64,000 nucleotides of DNA from Bifiguratus adelaidae (lineage: Eukaryota > Mucoromycota > Endogonomycetes > Endogonales). Each line of letters starts with the position of its first letter. Position 1 is the first letter of the stretch. The position numbers and the translations under genes were made by a program. The DNA lies in NCBI GenBank assembly GCA_002261195.1, contig MVBO01000045.1, positions 33,540 through 97,539 of the forward strand. The letters are read 5' to 3'. The notes beneath the pieces are model-generated. The model ran no database searches, was not told the DNA's origin, and saw nothing but the letters and a program-made list of their open reading frames with translations. Below are positions 24,084 through 36,753 of this stretch, one piece after another.

Positions 24084-24237
24084 TTATTTGGAGCGAGCTC
24101 TCATCTTTCTTCTCTTGCGCTTAAGCCTTCTTTGCCTCTTCTTCTTCCACTTGTCTCTCACTAAAAGAAAGGATTGATGTCAATGCTTTAGCAATGGATG
24201 GATGCCATCGATGGATGGATGTGGATGGATACTTACT
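24084..24237 (-). CDS. RPL41: 60S ribosomal protein eL41
   Basis: One of the smallest known proteins, a basic peptide bridging the ribosomal subunits. Exon 2 (24084-24160) reads TG AGA GAC AAG TGG ... TCC AAA TAA. With the A at 24237 from exon 1 it encodes 25 residues starting MRDKWKKKRQRRLKRK and ending MRARSK, matching the near-invariant eL41 sequence. The 76-nt intron (24161-24236, donor GTAAGT, acceptor TTTTAG) splits the start codon A|TG. The intron contains a GATG-rich repeat. The gene is easily missed because neither exon has a complete ORF. Confidence 0.93.
24190..24232. repeat. GATG/GGAT microsatellite-like repeat inside the RPL41 intron
   Basis: Imperfect tandem copies of GGAT (ATGGATGGATG, ATGGATGGATG, GTGGATGGATA) within the intron that interrupts the RPL41 start codon. 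Confidence 0.7.
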
Positions 24238-24736
24238 GTTGAAGAACTCAAGAAAGCTAAAGAAGCACAAAGCCAATGGGCGCAAATTTAAAGGGCAAAA
24301 ATTTTGATGTCGTCATCAAATTCATTGGACAGCCACTGTTTGACGGGGTGGTGTAAGGCGTGTTTCTCGGCATGCAGCCCCGAAGTAGAATAATATGACT
24401 TACAGGGCATGCATAATGGCTCTGTTTGAGAATACATGAATTCTATAGGTGTACATCCATGGCCATAGTGCAACAGCATTCCATATCCACGGCTCAAACA
24501 CGCATATGTCCACAATATCCCCTTAGACTTGGCAAATGAAAATACAAATCTGCCAAAAATATCCATTGCGCCCAGACCTAACCGAAACGCGGTTCTCTCT
24601 CACTTGTCCATCTTTCTCCCTTGTATACCCTTTGACACGGTTTGAGACTCTCTATTCTCCATTCCTTATAGTCTCACTCCCCCTCACCCTTGCTGAACGG
24701 TCACTTTACCTCGGACCTGTCATCACCATCACAGTC
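24238..24736. promoter_or_regulatory. Divergent promoter region RPL41 / NIPA
   Basis: 499 bp containing the RPL41 5' leader (just above 24237) and the NIPA upstream region. Nothing coding seen. Pyrimidine-rich stretches occur near 24595-24700, just upstream of NIPA. Confidence 0.4.
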
Positions 24737-26291
24737 ATGGAGCCCAAGTATATAGGCCTCTTACTGGCCATGTCGTCCAGTTTACTTATCGGCTTATCAT
24801 TTATCATCACGAAGAAGGGTTTGACCGACGCACGCCGACATGGTAAGTGCTAGACCGTTGGTTTCGGAGTGTGGGTCCACCAGATAGGCAGATATGCTGG
24901 GGTGAGCCATTCGTAGCGATAAACAAGTGCACGGCGTGGACGGACGTGCGCATGCACTGTGGATAGCGCATAACCATCTGTCAGTCAGGTGACGCCAAGT
25001 CACTGATGTTATGGCTTTCCGCTCCGAACCGTCGTGCATATCACACTTCCTACGTCATTGTGGATGATCAAGTGCTTACCAATTTTTGGTGTCCCTAGGT
25101 GTAACAGCAGCGGACGGTCATCATTACCTAAAGAATTGGACATGGTGGGCGGGAATAAGTACAAGTAAGTATCAATCATCGATGAACCCTTCATCGAGAA
25201 TACTAAAGGTACGTGTCCTAGTGGCTGTCGGTGAAGTGCTGAATTTTGCGGCATATTCATTTGCACCTGCCATTCTTGTCACCCCGCTTGGTGCGTTGAG
25301 CGTAATCATCGGGTAAGTCATGACAGCAACCAAGGGTATATCAAGGCTAAGCCAATGTTCTAGGGCAATCTTTGCATCCATTTTTCTGAAGGAAAACCTG
25401 GGCCCCGCTGGTAAAATTGGATGCCTACTCTCCCTGGTTGGAGCAGTCATCATTGTTATCCATGCACCTGAAGATAAAGAAGTCGAAGGCATTGATGAGC
25501 TGTTGTATTACGCCCTGCAACCTGGTACGTTTTGCTTCGGGTGCACCTACATTTGCCGTCTAAGCATGTTGCCTAGGCTTCCTCTTCTACTGCTTCCTCG
25601 TTCTTTGCTTCACACTCTTCATGATTTACCGCATCGTACCCATTTGGGGAAAGAAGAATCCCCTTGTTTATATCTCCATCTGCTCACTCGTTGGGTCCAT
25701 CTCCGTCATGGCTATCAAAGCCTTCGGCATCGCTCTCAAACTAACCTTCGCCGGCAACAATCAGTTCACCCATCCAAGTACTTATGCCTTCGGTCTCATT
25801 GTCGCTGTCTGCATTTTGACGCAAATGAACTACTTCAACAAGGCCCTCGATCAATTCTCCACCAACATGTAAGCGAATTCTGTGCTCACTTTCTTTTGCT
25901 ACGTACTAATGCTCCATACAGCGTGAACCCGATCTATTTTGTCACCTTTACAACTGCCACAATCCTCGCATCCGTCATCCTCTTCCAAGGTTTCAATACT
26001 GATAACTACGTCAATGTAGTATCATTGTTGTGCGGTTTCATTATCATCTTCTCTGGCGTCTATCTCCTCGACTCGATAGCACGAGGTGGCGACCGTCACC
26101 ACAATGCTCCAGGCGGCGTTGTCAACGGTGACCCGCGCATTTTGATGAGCGAAGCCACTTTACTGAACGCATTCGAGGAGGAAAACGTAGGTTTGACCGA
26201 ACTGCGGCATAGTGAAGACAGCGACGATGAAGAAGTGGGTGAACCGGTAGAACATCGTGATGATGAAGGACGATATTACCGAAGACATTAG
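24737..26291 (+). CDS. NIPA-family magnesium transporter
   Basis: Polytopic membrane protein of the NIPA (DMT-superfamily) Mg2+ transporter family. It starts [20 protein letters not shown]. Hallmarks are [72 protein letters not shown] and [18 protein letters not shown]. Nine hydrophobic segments are visible, followed by an acidic hydrophilic tail ending [10 protein letters not shown]. The first intron is long (about 250 nt). A 57-nt intron after AGIST is a multiple of three without stops, and homology ([12 protein letters not shown]) requires its removal. Confidence 0.92.
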
Positions 26292-26972
26292 CATGGCGCT
26301 GGTCCTTCAGTACATAAGCCGCAAAACGGGTGAAAATCGTGTAGATGCAACATTATAAACTTGTCAGAGCACATGATCACATCTCATAAGGAGAATTCTG
26401 TATGTCCATATTGTGTGCGCATGTCTGGTGACAGATAAAGCAAGTGGGTGCTTGGAAGAGGTAGAAACAGGGCTCTAGGTCCACATCAGAATCGTCGCCT
26501 GCCAAAAGCGGTCTAAATCCTGTACACGTGCGGGCCGATCCCTTGGTAACCGGTCCTTCATATGGTGGGCTTTGTCCTTGGTCCATTGGCAGCGCCAGAG
26601 CACGAGGGCTCTATTCATCGATACAACTGCATGACAGAGTAGCGTGCGAGACTTTGACACATGCATGTTTCATCCCTGACCCACATCCTCTTAGATCCTA
26701 TTACCTCACCGGCAATGGTTACCTCACCGCTGTCGCCGAAGGCACGGGTATCTCCATGAGAACAGGAACTAAAGGAGGTATTGCATTGTCAAACTCGGCG
26801 TGCAGGCATCCTTATTTGCAGAGCCCACTGTAACGCCTCCATTGATCGCGCTCTTCAACCGTCATTCTTTTTACATTATGATATCATATTGTGGGAAGAA
26901 ATCCAAGGCATTTCAACGCTCTGGGCACCGATCCGAATATAAATAACTATATAAGCGGTACTAAGCTCAACA
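26292..26972. other. Intergenic region NIPA / hemerythrin
   Basis: 681 bp: NIPA 3' region and hemerythrin promoter (a TATATAA-like element about 20 bp upstream of the ATG). A minus-strand ORF at 26377-26586 (69 codons, ATG start) contains SPPYEG and a CFICHQTC cluster. It has no family match I recognise and is left uncalled. Confidence 0.4.
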
Positions 26973-27786
26973 ATGGCATTACTGTTGACCACAAAACCCA
27001 TCGCAAGGAAACTTGGTCTTTCCGCTTGTGCACTACATATCCGAACAATGACGAACAAGACATCCGACAAAAGCATTATTGACCTCGTCATCGACGACCA
27101 TGAAGAAGTGCGCAGCCTTTGGAAGCAATACCAGTCCGAGCCCGATCAAAAGGCCAAGGGCGACATCAAGGACAAGGTTGTGTATAACGGTATGGAGTAA
27201 TATAGCAGGGATGGCGTTGTTGGGTTCTGACGGGATTTTCAGTTGCAGTTCACTCCCATGCGGAGGAACTCGTGCTTTATGCGGCCTTTGAGGCCTTTAT
27301 GGGTGCGAAAGGCAAGGAGTTGGCTGATATATCACGTGCCGAGCACCGCGAAATCAAGAAGGAATACTATCGATTGGACCGCTTGAAGCACACAGATCCC
27401 AATCTCGAGTCCGAAATGCAGAGAGCATACGACGAGTTCAATCACCATGCAAAGCATGAGGAAAACGAGATTCTTCCTGAATTCAGCAAATCCGTGAATG
27501 AAGACCAGTTAAAGTCACTCGGAGGCGCCTTTACAATGATCAAGACTACTGTGCCCACGCGGTATGTGCTTTGACTTTGTCTGAAGACTGTTATCAGTGA
27601 TCTGATTCCTTTCTCATTAGACCCCATCCAAGTGCACCAGATACTCCCGGACTGGAGGCTCTTTGTAAGTTTGCAGCTTGCATGAACCTGCGATATCTAA
27701 TGCTCATTGTCTTGCGTTCGCCAGTTGGAACCGCCGTCGCTCCAGTCGACTGGCTTCGCGATTTGTTCAGATCTCTGGGCAAATAA
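26973..27786 (+). CDS. Hemerythrin/HHE cation-binding domain protein, probably mitochondrial
   Basis: Four-helix hemerythrin-like domain, expected to bind a di-iron centre. Metal-ligand histidines/acids appear in the right order: DDHEEVRSL, HSHAEELVLY, EHREIKKEY, and FNHHAKHEENEILPEF. The N-terminus (MALLLTTKPIARKLGL) is basic and hydrophobic without acidic residues, consistent with a mitochondrial presequence. Four exons, beginning 26973-27189, with a short last exon ending DWLRDLFRSLGK. Fungal members are linked to oxygen, iron or NO handling in general; the role here is unknown. Confidence 0.85.
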
Positions 27787-27955
27787 ATAACACCACGAGA
27801 TGTTGCGAGCATGCACATTAATCCAATGGCATTGTGTGATGAAACGCGCGACGCGTGACATAGTCGCAACATGTACAAATTTGCATATTAAGTGTTGATA
27901 AAGGTTGCGTTGGCTTTATGTTGCAAAGAGTCTCATTCGGACGACATGCAGCTCA

Positions 27956-29460
27956 ATGACAAGTCCCATAATAGAAGAGAAGCTCAAGATGCTCGAGGAT
28001 ACCTTGGAGCAGGGCAAGTCTCTTTTCGCTTTGAAAGCAGACGCTATCAGCTGCAGAACAGAAGTTGACATTTCGACGCTCGAACGGTTCGAGGGTAAGC
28101 TGGAGTGACCTGGAGCATGTCGGTCACGACGTTGCTGACACTGAAGATATGATTTCAGATTTTCTGCTCCAACTGTCCCCCAACTGTCGCCAAGAACCGA
28201 CTCAAAGCTCCCAGATCGCCTTACCACCCCATGTAACACTTAATCCTGGTATGTTATGGCATTGAGTGCTTCCGAGCCAACGCTAATCTCGTCCGCCTTC
28301 TCAAAGATGAAGGAATACCTCTTAGAAGGAAGAGACAGAGAGTTTTGACGACATTGGCGAATGCCGAAGGTATGTGCGCATGGAACACTTGATGTTTGCT
28401 AACGCTTCAAAATCAGACAATGTATGCCATCGATCAGTGGAACCTGACATGTATAAGGACACACTTGAGGATGTTCAGCGGAATGTGGAAAAGCTAAAGG
28501 AACAGCAAGCGAGCCAAGTGGATTATGTCCAAGAACTAGCATCTGAGGTGCATCGAGTGCTTCAGGTGCCTGCTGCATATGAGTCGGAGGTAGTGGGTCA
28601 TATTGAGCTTCCTATCGCAACGTTCACAGTTCTTCAGCTTTCAGCTCTCCTCAACTCATGGTCAGATTCTTTTCCTGATGCAGTGATCTTTGGTGCGTGC
28701 AATCACTTGCTCGACAGTGAGGATCTATCTACGGCGAATCTCGCGTTGTTGCTCCGTAACGTACTATTTGCTAAGGTAATTGCTTGCTTTCTTGTGAATT
28801 AATCAGCATTATGCTTACTATAATAAACAGGCAATCAGGCTTGAGAAACCGCCTCCGCGTGCATTTCGCGACTTGATTCAACGTTCTACTTCCGTACGAG
28901 CTGACGCGATGATTCGAGGATTCATATTTCCAATGATCGAGTACGATGGTTTATTATGTAAGTCAAAGGAGAAATACATGCATTGAAGTGCTCATTTTCC
29001 GGACGCGACAGCCACCCCACAAACAGATTTGGTGACTCGAGCGATCATGCAACTCTCTCGATCAGAGCATGCCATAGAGATTGTGAGGTGGGCACGCGTG
29101 TGTGGCTGCTTGGCTCTTTGCTGACTGGCTAACTTTAGGTTACTCTGCAAGACCCAAACAAAAGTGCTTCGTGACTACAAAGCCGCCAAGGTTTCATTTC
29201 TCGATAGCCTATACAATACAGTCCTAAATCACTTTAATCAGTTGCCAAATGCCGAACTTTCAGCCATAATTACGAGCACAGCACAATTCATAGCAGTGGA
29301 TCCACGTTCCAATTCAGCAGCACAAATCTTGTTGACAATAATCAAGCGACACATGAACAGGTTGACTGCATCGGACGTCTCGCAAATTCAGCGAGGAGCA
29401 GAGACGAGCACGTCTATACTAAGAAAGAGTATCCTCCAGCATATCCAGAGCCACGAGTAG
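27956..29460 (+). CDS. Possible Fanconi anemia group E (FANCE)-like protein
   Basis: Seven exons (27956-28094, 28159-28248, 28307-28369, 28417-28775, 28831-28957, 29012-29087, 29139-29460) sum to 1176 nt, 391 aa, with consistent phases throughout. The N-terminal half is polar with a coiled-coil-like helix (TLEDVQRNVEKLKEQQ). The C-terminal half is all-helical repeats and resembles the FANCE C-terminal domain by eye: LSTANLALLLRNVLFAKAI versus the LS..NA.VL.RSLFLG.I helix, PQTDLVTRAIMQL, and the terminal helix TSILRKSILQHI versus TTFLRKSLKAAL. FANCE is part of the FA core complex and binds FANCC and FANCD2. If this is wrong, it is a conserved helical-repeat protein of unknown role. Assignment is from memory of the family pattern. 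Confidence 0.45.
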
Positions 29461-29529
29461 ATTTGACCGCGGTGGTTGACGCTTCATAGTCTATGTGCAA
29501 TATATGTTGTCTGTTACAAGTACAAAACA

Positions 29530-32500
29530 TCATAGGAAGCTATTCTTTCGAATTTTCCGTGTACTTTTAGTGGCTTTGCCAGATGGTTTACTGCCAGCGC
29601 TTGGTCGCGGCGGTGTACTTGCTGAAGAATCATCATTAAAATAATCATCTCCACCTGTACCAAAGAGGCGATCCGATAAGCTGACAGACGCAGGCGTAGC
29701 CGGGACGCTGGAGCTATCTGCCCCAGTCTTAGTCGTTTTAGGCTTCTTTCCTTGTCCTGCGGAGTCTTGTGTCTCATCCTCTTCTGCTTTGCGCTTTAGC
29801 TGCTGCTGCAAGTTTTTATCCAATTCTGTTGCACAGTCAGTACGGTCAACGAGACATAAAAACGTCAGTAAACGCACCTTCATCGTCCAACAAGAGAGAG
29901 ACAATTTCCCGAGGTTTGAAGTCGACCTGCTTGAACTCGCCGCCAGAGATTACGACCTTTTGGATCTGCGACAAATGCTTTGGTATCGAAGCAACCAGCG
30001 CCACGGGCATCCATGTGCTTACCTCATCCTTTTGCTTGGCGCGTTGCAGAATGCGCTCTTCGATCGTTCCTTTGGTGATCAAGCGATAGACTGTGACTTG
30101 CTTGGTTTGTCCCAGTCTGTGTGCGCGATCCATGGCCTGCTGATCAACAGTTGGATTCCAGTCGCTATCGTAGAAAATGACCGTATCGGCGGCCGTAAGA
30201 TTGATACCCAATCCACCAGCACGCGTACTCAGAAGGAAAATAAAAATCTCGGGTCTGTGCAGCCTGCAGTTAGCCAAGTGTTCATGACGATCCTGCACAA
30301 CTGACCTTGTCTGCCAATCCGACACCATGTCGCGCCGGTCAGAGATCCTTGACGAACCATCCAATCTTAAATACTTGTATTGACGGTAAGCTAGATACTC
30401 TTCCATCAAATCGATCATCTTGGTCATTTGGAAGTAGATCAAGCACCGATGGCCTTCCGCCTTCAGTTTCTCAAGCAGCTTGTCCAGCATGGTGAGTTTG
30501 CCCGAATCCATAATCAATCCTTGCAAAGCTGCAGGGATAGCGTAAGTGCCAGAGCTGAGAAGTTAACATTACGTCGACTTACGTGGTACTTCGATATTGG
30601 AGTATCCCTGGTGAAGATATGGTTCTGGTAATATAACACTGTCATCGGATATGATTTGAATATTTGCCATGCGCTGATACTCCGCTTCGGTCATGTACGG
30701 TGCAAAAGGCTGACCTAGACATATACTTCGAATTGATGGGTTGAACATGAGTTTGTCCTGATCATTAACAAAGTCCTTGTCAGAGCATACGAATTCGACT
30801 GGTGGAGCGATAGCCTGCAAGTGGCACATTAGCTCAGTCAAGCCAACTGATAGAAACTTACATTAGGCATGCATTGGCGCCCAAGGAAACGGAAGTCGTA
30901 GGCAAGATCATCAACCAACGTTACTAGCGATGACAATTCAGGCAACACCTCAAAGGCTGAGAGTTTCCGTCTGATAGGATCTATCAACAACATAGATCGA
31001 GGGTGGATGGACGTATCTTCGGAGTTATCGTCCCAATCGGAATGGAACCATTTCCTACTGCGACTCAAAGACGAAAAGAACTCGTCAACAGCGCGCGAAA
31101 TGAGAGAATCTGACCATGCGGACCTCGCGTGTGATGGTGTAAGATCGGCGAACGGCACAAAAGCAAAAGCTGAGTTAGCAGCGGACTCGTACATTGATTC
31201 ATAGATGTTGTCGGGACTCCATATATTCATGAGATTGTGGAGGTACTTGGTGTCAAAGCCGGCGCGCGAGTGTTCGTTCGGAACATCCAACAGACCTCCT
31301 TCTCTATATAGCAATTTCGGTATGTTGTACTGTATCATACTGCGCGTTGAATAGTAATAGGTAATGTTGTCGCTTTCGCGAGCCAAAGATTGCGTCATGC
31401 CGAAATCAGCACATGCGAAAGGTGACTTCACTTCTGCTCGCTCAAACAGTTCGGGATGGTTGCAAACCTACAGAAACAGACGCGTCAATCATGAACAGGT
31501 CGTAAAATGACGCACCTTTCGGAACTGCATGACAAGGTTCATGAGACTGTCCAAACTTTCATTGTCATTGAGACTGGCCGCCTTTTCTAAGATCTCAGAC
31601 ACGGATATCTTTTGTTTCAGACTTCGATACAGCTCCCGCTGGCGAGCATTCAGGTCACAGAAGATTTCAACCTCAATCTAGGATGAGATTTCGTAAATTT
31701 GCAACTTATTTTGATAGCAGAGATACTGACCTTTTCACCGAGCTCGTTCTGTACATTACGCTTGATACGCCGCAACATGAAAGGTTTCAAAATCATGTGC
31801 AATCGCCGTAGCTGGTGTTCGTTCAGAGAGCCCTTATTCTCAGCATGGCTTTCAATATCTTTGGAGAACCATTCGCTGAACTCTTCGTGGGAGTCGAACA
31901 GGGTCGGCATGATGAAGTGGAGTAGTGCCCACAATTCTATGAATTTCCAAGGTGATCAGCCTCCGGGCAATACCGATTGGACGTATTTACTTACCTTGCA
32001 TACTGTTTTGTATAGGCGTGCCCGTAAGTAAGAGACGATTTCGGCAATGCAGACCCAACAGCGTCTTCCATCTAGCACTGGATGAGCTTTTGATGGCTTG
32101 AGCCTCGTCAAGGATCATGTATTGCCACATGAGTCGAGAGAAGTACTGCTCGTCGGTGACCACCTACGATAAGAGCGCACGACAATGTTAAGTATTCAAT
32201 ATAAATGCCTAGACTCAGAGTACTTGCCAGCTGGTAGCTAGTAATCAAAACGTGAAAGGGGGCATCCTTTTTGTACAGGTGTTTGCGGTTCCAGAACTTG
32301 CGTAGAGTCTTACGCTCCTTAGGTGTACCCCAGTAAGGCAACACCTTCAGACCCGGAACAAAGCGAGTGATTTCTTGTTGCCAGTTATGCAGCGTTGAGG
32401 ATGGTGCTATGACAAGGAATGGACCCCAAATGTCATGTGTCTCAGCGAGGTAAGCCATGACCGAAATCGATTGCACCGTTTTGCCAAGACCCATTTCGTC

Positions 32501-35432
32501 TGCGAGAATGCCGTTGATACCTTGTTCGTACAAATTGACGAGCCAATTCAAGCCTTTGAGTTGATAACTCTTCAATTCGCACATGAGCATGCGAGGTTGA
32601 CCTATTTCAGGCACAGCACCAAGACCTGACATTGGATCTTGGAAGTTCATAGTGTCGACTACAAGGGACGCGGTAAATGCTTCAGGTTGGGTGGCAATCC
32701 ATTCCTGTACTTACGAGCATCCTTTGATATGGCTCCCTCCATGTTTTCGCCCGACGCCAAAGCTCGCCTCTCGCGCGCTTTAGTGTCAAATTCCTGAGTG
32801 CGAGTTTTCTGTGCATTGAGTGCATTTTGCGCGCTTCGTCGAGCCTGTTCTTTGAGCTTTTCATCATCATCTGCGAAGGCGGAACAATATCAGCATCGAG
32901 ATCGAGAATTCATGTGCAGTAACTTACCTGCATCAAAATCAATCTCCTCCAGTTCCTGGCTTGTTGCATTGTCCTGCAATCCAGTATCCTCATCGGCAGC
33001 CGGATCTTTGTCATCCTCGTCGCCCACCATTGCGCTTTCTGTAGCCACATTGGCATCGGACCCAGCATCATCACCGGCACCTAACATTCAAGCGCATCAG
33101 TCTCAATATCTTGTAAGATTTGCGACAATACCTTTGATCTTTTTGCCAATGAAATGCGAATATAACTCTGTTTGCGTGATGAGAAAATTAAGCTTGCGTG
33201 CCTGACGTTTAGATTCTTGCAGCTCTTCCTCCACACGCGCTTTCTCCATAGCCTCCTTTTCTGCTTTCTTGCGCAATTCACGCTCTTCTTTCTCGTTCTT
33301 CTTCCAAAATAACATCATCTAGGCAATCGTCAGAAAAACTCGTCAATGGTCCAACCCATCGAGATATAACGAAGTGAGTCTCACCTCTCTCATCGCTCTC
33401 CGAGCGCGTGTTTGAGCGTCTTTCGTTGTGCTTCGTTGTTTGGCGGCCGCACGTCGAACTTCCCTCTGAGCAAATTGTGCGATCTTTTTACAGTTGCCTA
33501 CACGAGTAGCTTGCACGCGTTGCAATATTTTCGACATCTAGTCGTGCACGTTAAGTCAATATCCGATGATTACAGCCCCTTTCCTACCTTTGGAATATCA
33601 TTACGAGCAATATTGAGCCATATTTGTCGACGACTCTCTTCAATGTCCGCAGGATCGATCGGTTCGCGTCGAGTAAGTCCCTGTTGAACAGTCATTAGTC
33701 TGACAATCTCACCGAAAAACTACGTACGGAATGACTCAAGTTTCCTCGCTTGCTTCGCTTCCTGGTAGCCGCCGCCAGTTTTCCGTCCCTGACCTTCCGA
33801 ATAGCCGCATCATCCGGGATGGGTCGCCCAAGTCGCTTTTCCAATTGTCGTAGAATGCGCTTGTGAAGGCGTTCTCTTTTCAGCTCTTGACGATATTCAT
33901 ATTCATCGATCGTTCTCTGAGAACGACGGTAGAGGCCGACCATATACTTGACTAGCTCTGCACGATCTTCTTGAAAGACGTCTGCATCATTAATGTGCAC
34001 ATTGTCCAGATGATGTCTGTTCTGTTGCGGGGGCCGATTTTCGTCTTCGCCATCGCTATTATCGGACGACATGGGAAACGACATCTCGCTTCCAGCAATG
34101 GACTGAAGAAATGGACGATCTGATATAGCTCGTTTCCGTCTCTTTGACCGTGAAGGCCGAGAAACTTGTGAAAGCAATGCCGAATCCAAGTCGTCCTCAA
34201 GAGGTTGATTATAGGCGTGATAGCCGTTGTATGAAAAGTGTGATTCACCATTCATGCCATGGCTTCCTAGTGTGCCGTAAGCATTGTCTGATGCCTCCAC
34301 TTTGATCGCGGGAAGATTTCTTTCTGCTGGGTTGGGCCTATGCGGCTGTGACCCTGGATCGATGGGACCTCGAGCCTGCCATGCACCAGCATGCGCCCAA
34401 TGACCCTGCGATTCATGCACTGGATCGTATCGTCTAGCTGACGGTGGATCGATTGGTGGTATTTCGTTATTTGGGGCAACATGGTTACTTCCCGCTTTCC
34501 GCGGAGATAAAGGTCTATATCTGTGATCGGGATCCTGTTGAGGCTGGCCCAATTGTGGCTGTTCGTGCTTGTAAACAAATGGGGTAGTCGTCGGTTTGGG
34601 CCACCTTGCTGATCCATTTGAACGCCCCTCATCCTTCACGCTAATTATAGTTGATATAGACATGACAGGTGAACTGATATTCCCTCGATTTGGCGTTGTG
34701 TTCTGTTGGTGCATCCGAGCTTGATCTGCAGATTCATAACGCCGATACCCATTTTGCGGATTTTGTGGATACTCGTGGGCAAAAGTACGTTCATATCCAT
34801 CGTTTCTTTGACCATTATTCGACGGCGTGGAAAACAGATAGTCGGGATCGTGTGTGAAGGAAAGTTTGGACGTCCCAGCCTGTCGTGGAGGAGGTGTAGG
34901 ATGAGCGGGAGGGTAGGCAGAAACTCGCATATGCTCATATGGAGAGGATGACTATCGAAAGGCAGACCGATTAACTTCTGGATACAGATCGCCGTTTGAA
35001 AGCACTTACTCTGGGAACTGAATCATATCTCGATGCCTCGTATTGGTAACGCGTAGACGCATACTCATAACGCTCGCCAGACTCCCTTGCATAGGACTCA
35101 CCCGGTCCAGATCGATCTTGTGGCTCCTGACCGTACGCCGACTCGTAAGGTGCATATGGACCGTGTGTTGAATGATATGTTTGCCTTCGATATCCGGAAG
35201 GACCTTCCTGATCTTGCTTCTCTCCTGAAGGGGCCACAGGGTTCAATATAGACGCTACGCCAACACTCGGACCTTTTGCTGGCGATGGTGAGCTTATACT
35301 CGGTGACGCTTGAGTGTATCCACTCCCTGATTGGGCTTGAGGTTGCGGATGGCTATACTCGCCGCGAACGGCCTCGCCTTGCGGAGCTTGGCCATCTCCA
35401 TAATCACGCTCGGAGGGACCAGAGTAGGACAT
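29530..35432 (-). CDS. INO80: Chromatin-remodelling ATPase INO80
   Basis: Swi2/Snf2-family ATPase, catalytic subunit of the INO80 complex that repositions nucleosomes and exchanges H2A.Z. A long disordered Pro/Gln/Tyr-rich N-terminus starts at [14 protein letters not shown] (35432). It is followed by an acidic region, a Lys/Arg/Glu-rich DBINO domain ending near [17 protein letters not shown], and the ATPase core. Core motifs are [19 protein letters not shown] (Walker A), [10 protein letters not shown] (DEAQ box, typical of Ino80), [47 protein letters not shown] and [18 protein letters not shown] large insertion separates the two RecA lobes, as is characteristic of Ino80. The basic C-terminal tail ends RKNSFL. 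Many short introns. It is convergent with the FANCE-like gene. Confidence 0.96.
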
Positions 35433-35740
35433 TATGGCGAGAGACACATTACCGCACTTCACTCAGGGTAAACCGTGTGTCCAACTGCCAACAACTCTTG
35501 TCTCAGGCGTGCGTATATCCAGTGGGTTGAACAGAGCTTGTATCCAGACAAGAGGCGATACAAGAGATATAAGAGACAAAAGTATATGCGCCTAAGGCTA
35601 CGAGATAAGGGTAAACAATTGCCCTTTTCTCAAAACTTGCCTTCCAACCCCCTCAGAGTTTGCTCAGAGTGACTTACAAATTGAAATATGAATTGAGTTT
35701 TATGGTTGAAGGATTGTATACACAGGAAGGTACATGGCAT

Positions 35741-36753
<1,013 letters not shown>

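Noticed and set aside
28249-28306. Coding alternative FRANANLVRLL in the FANCE-like gene
   Set aside because: Reads well as protein, but exon phases fit only if 28249-28306 is an intron; it has GTATGT, a GCTAATC branch site and AAAG acceptor.
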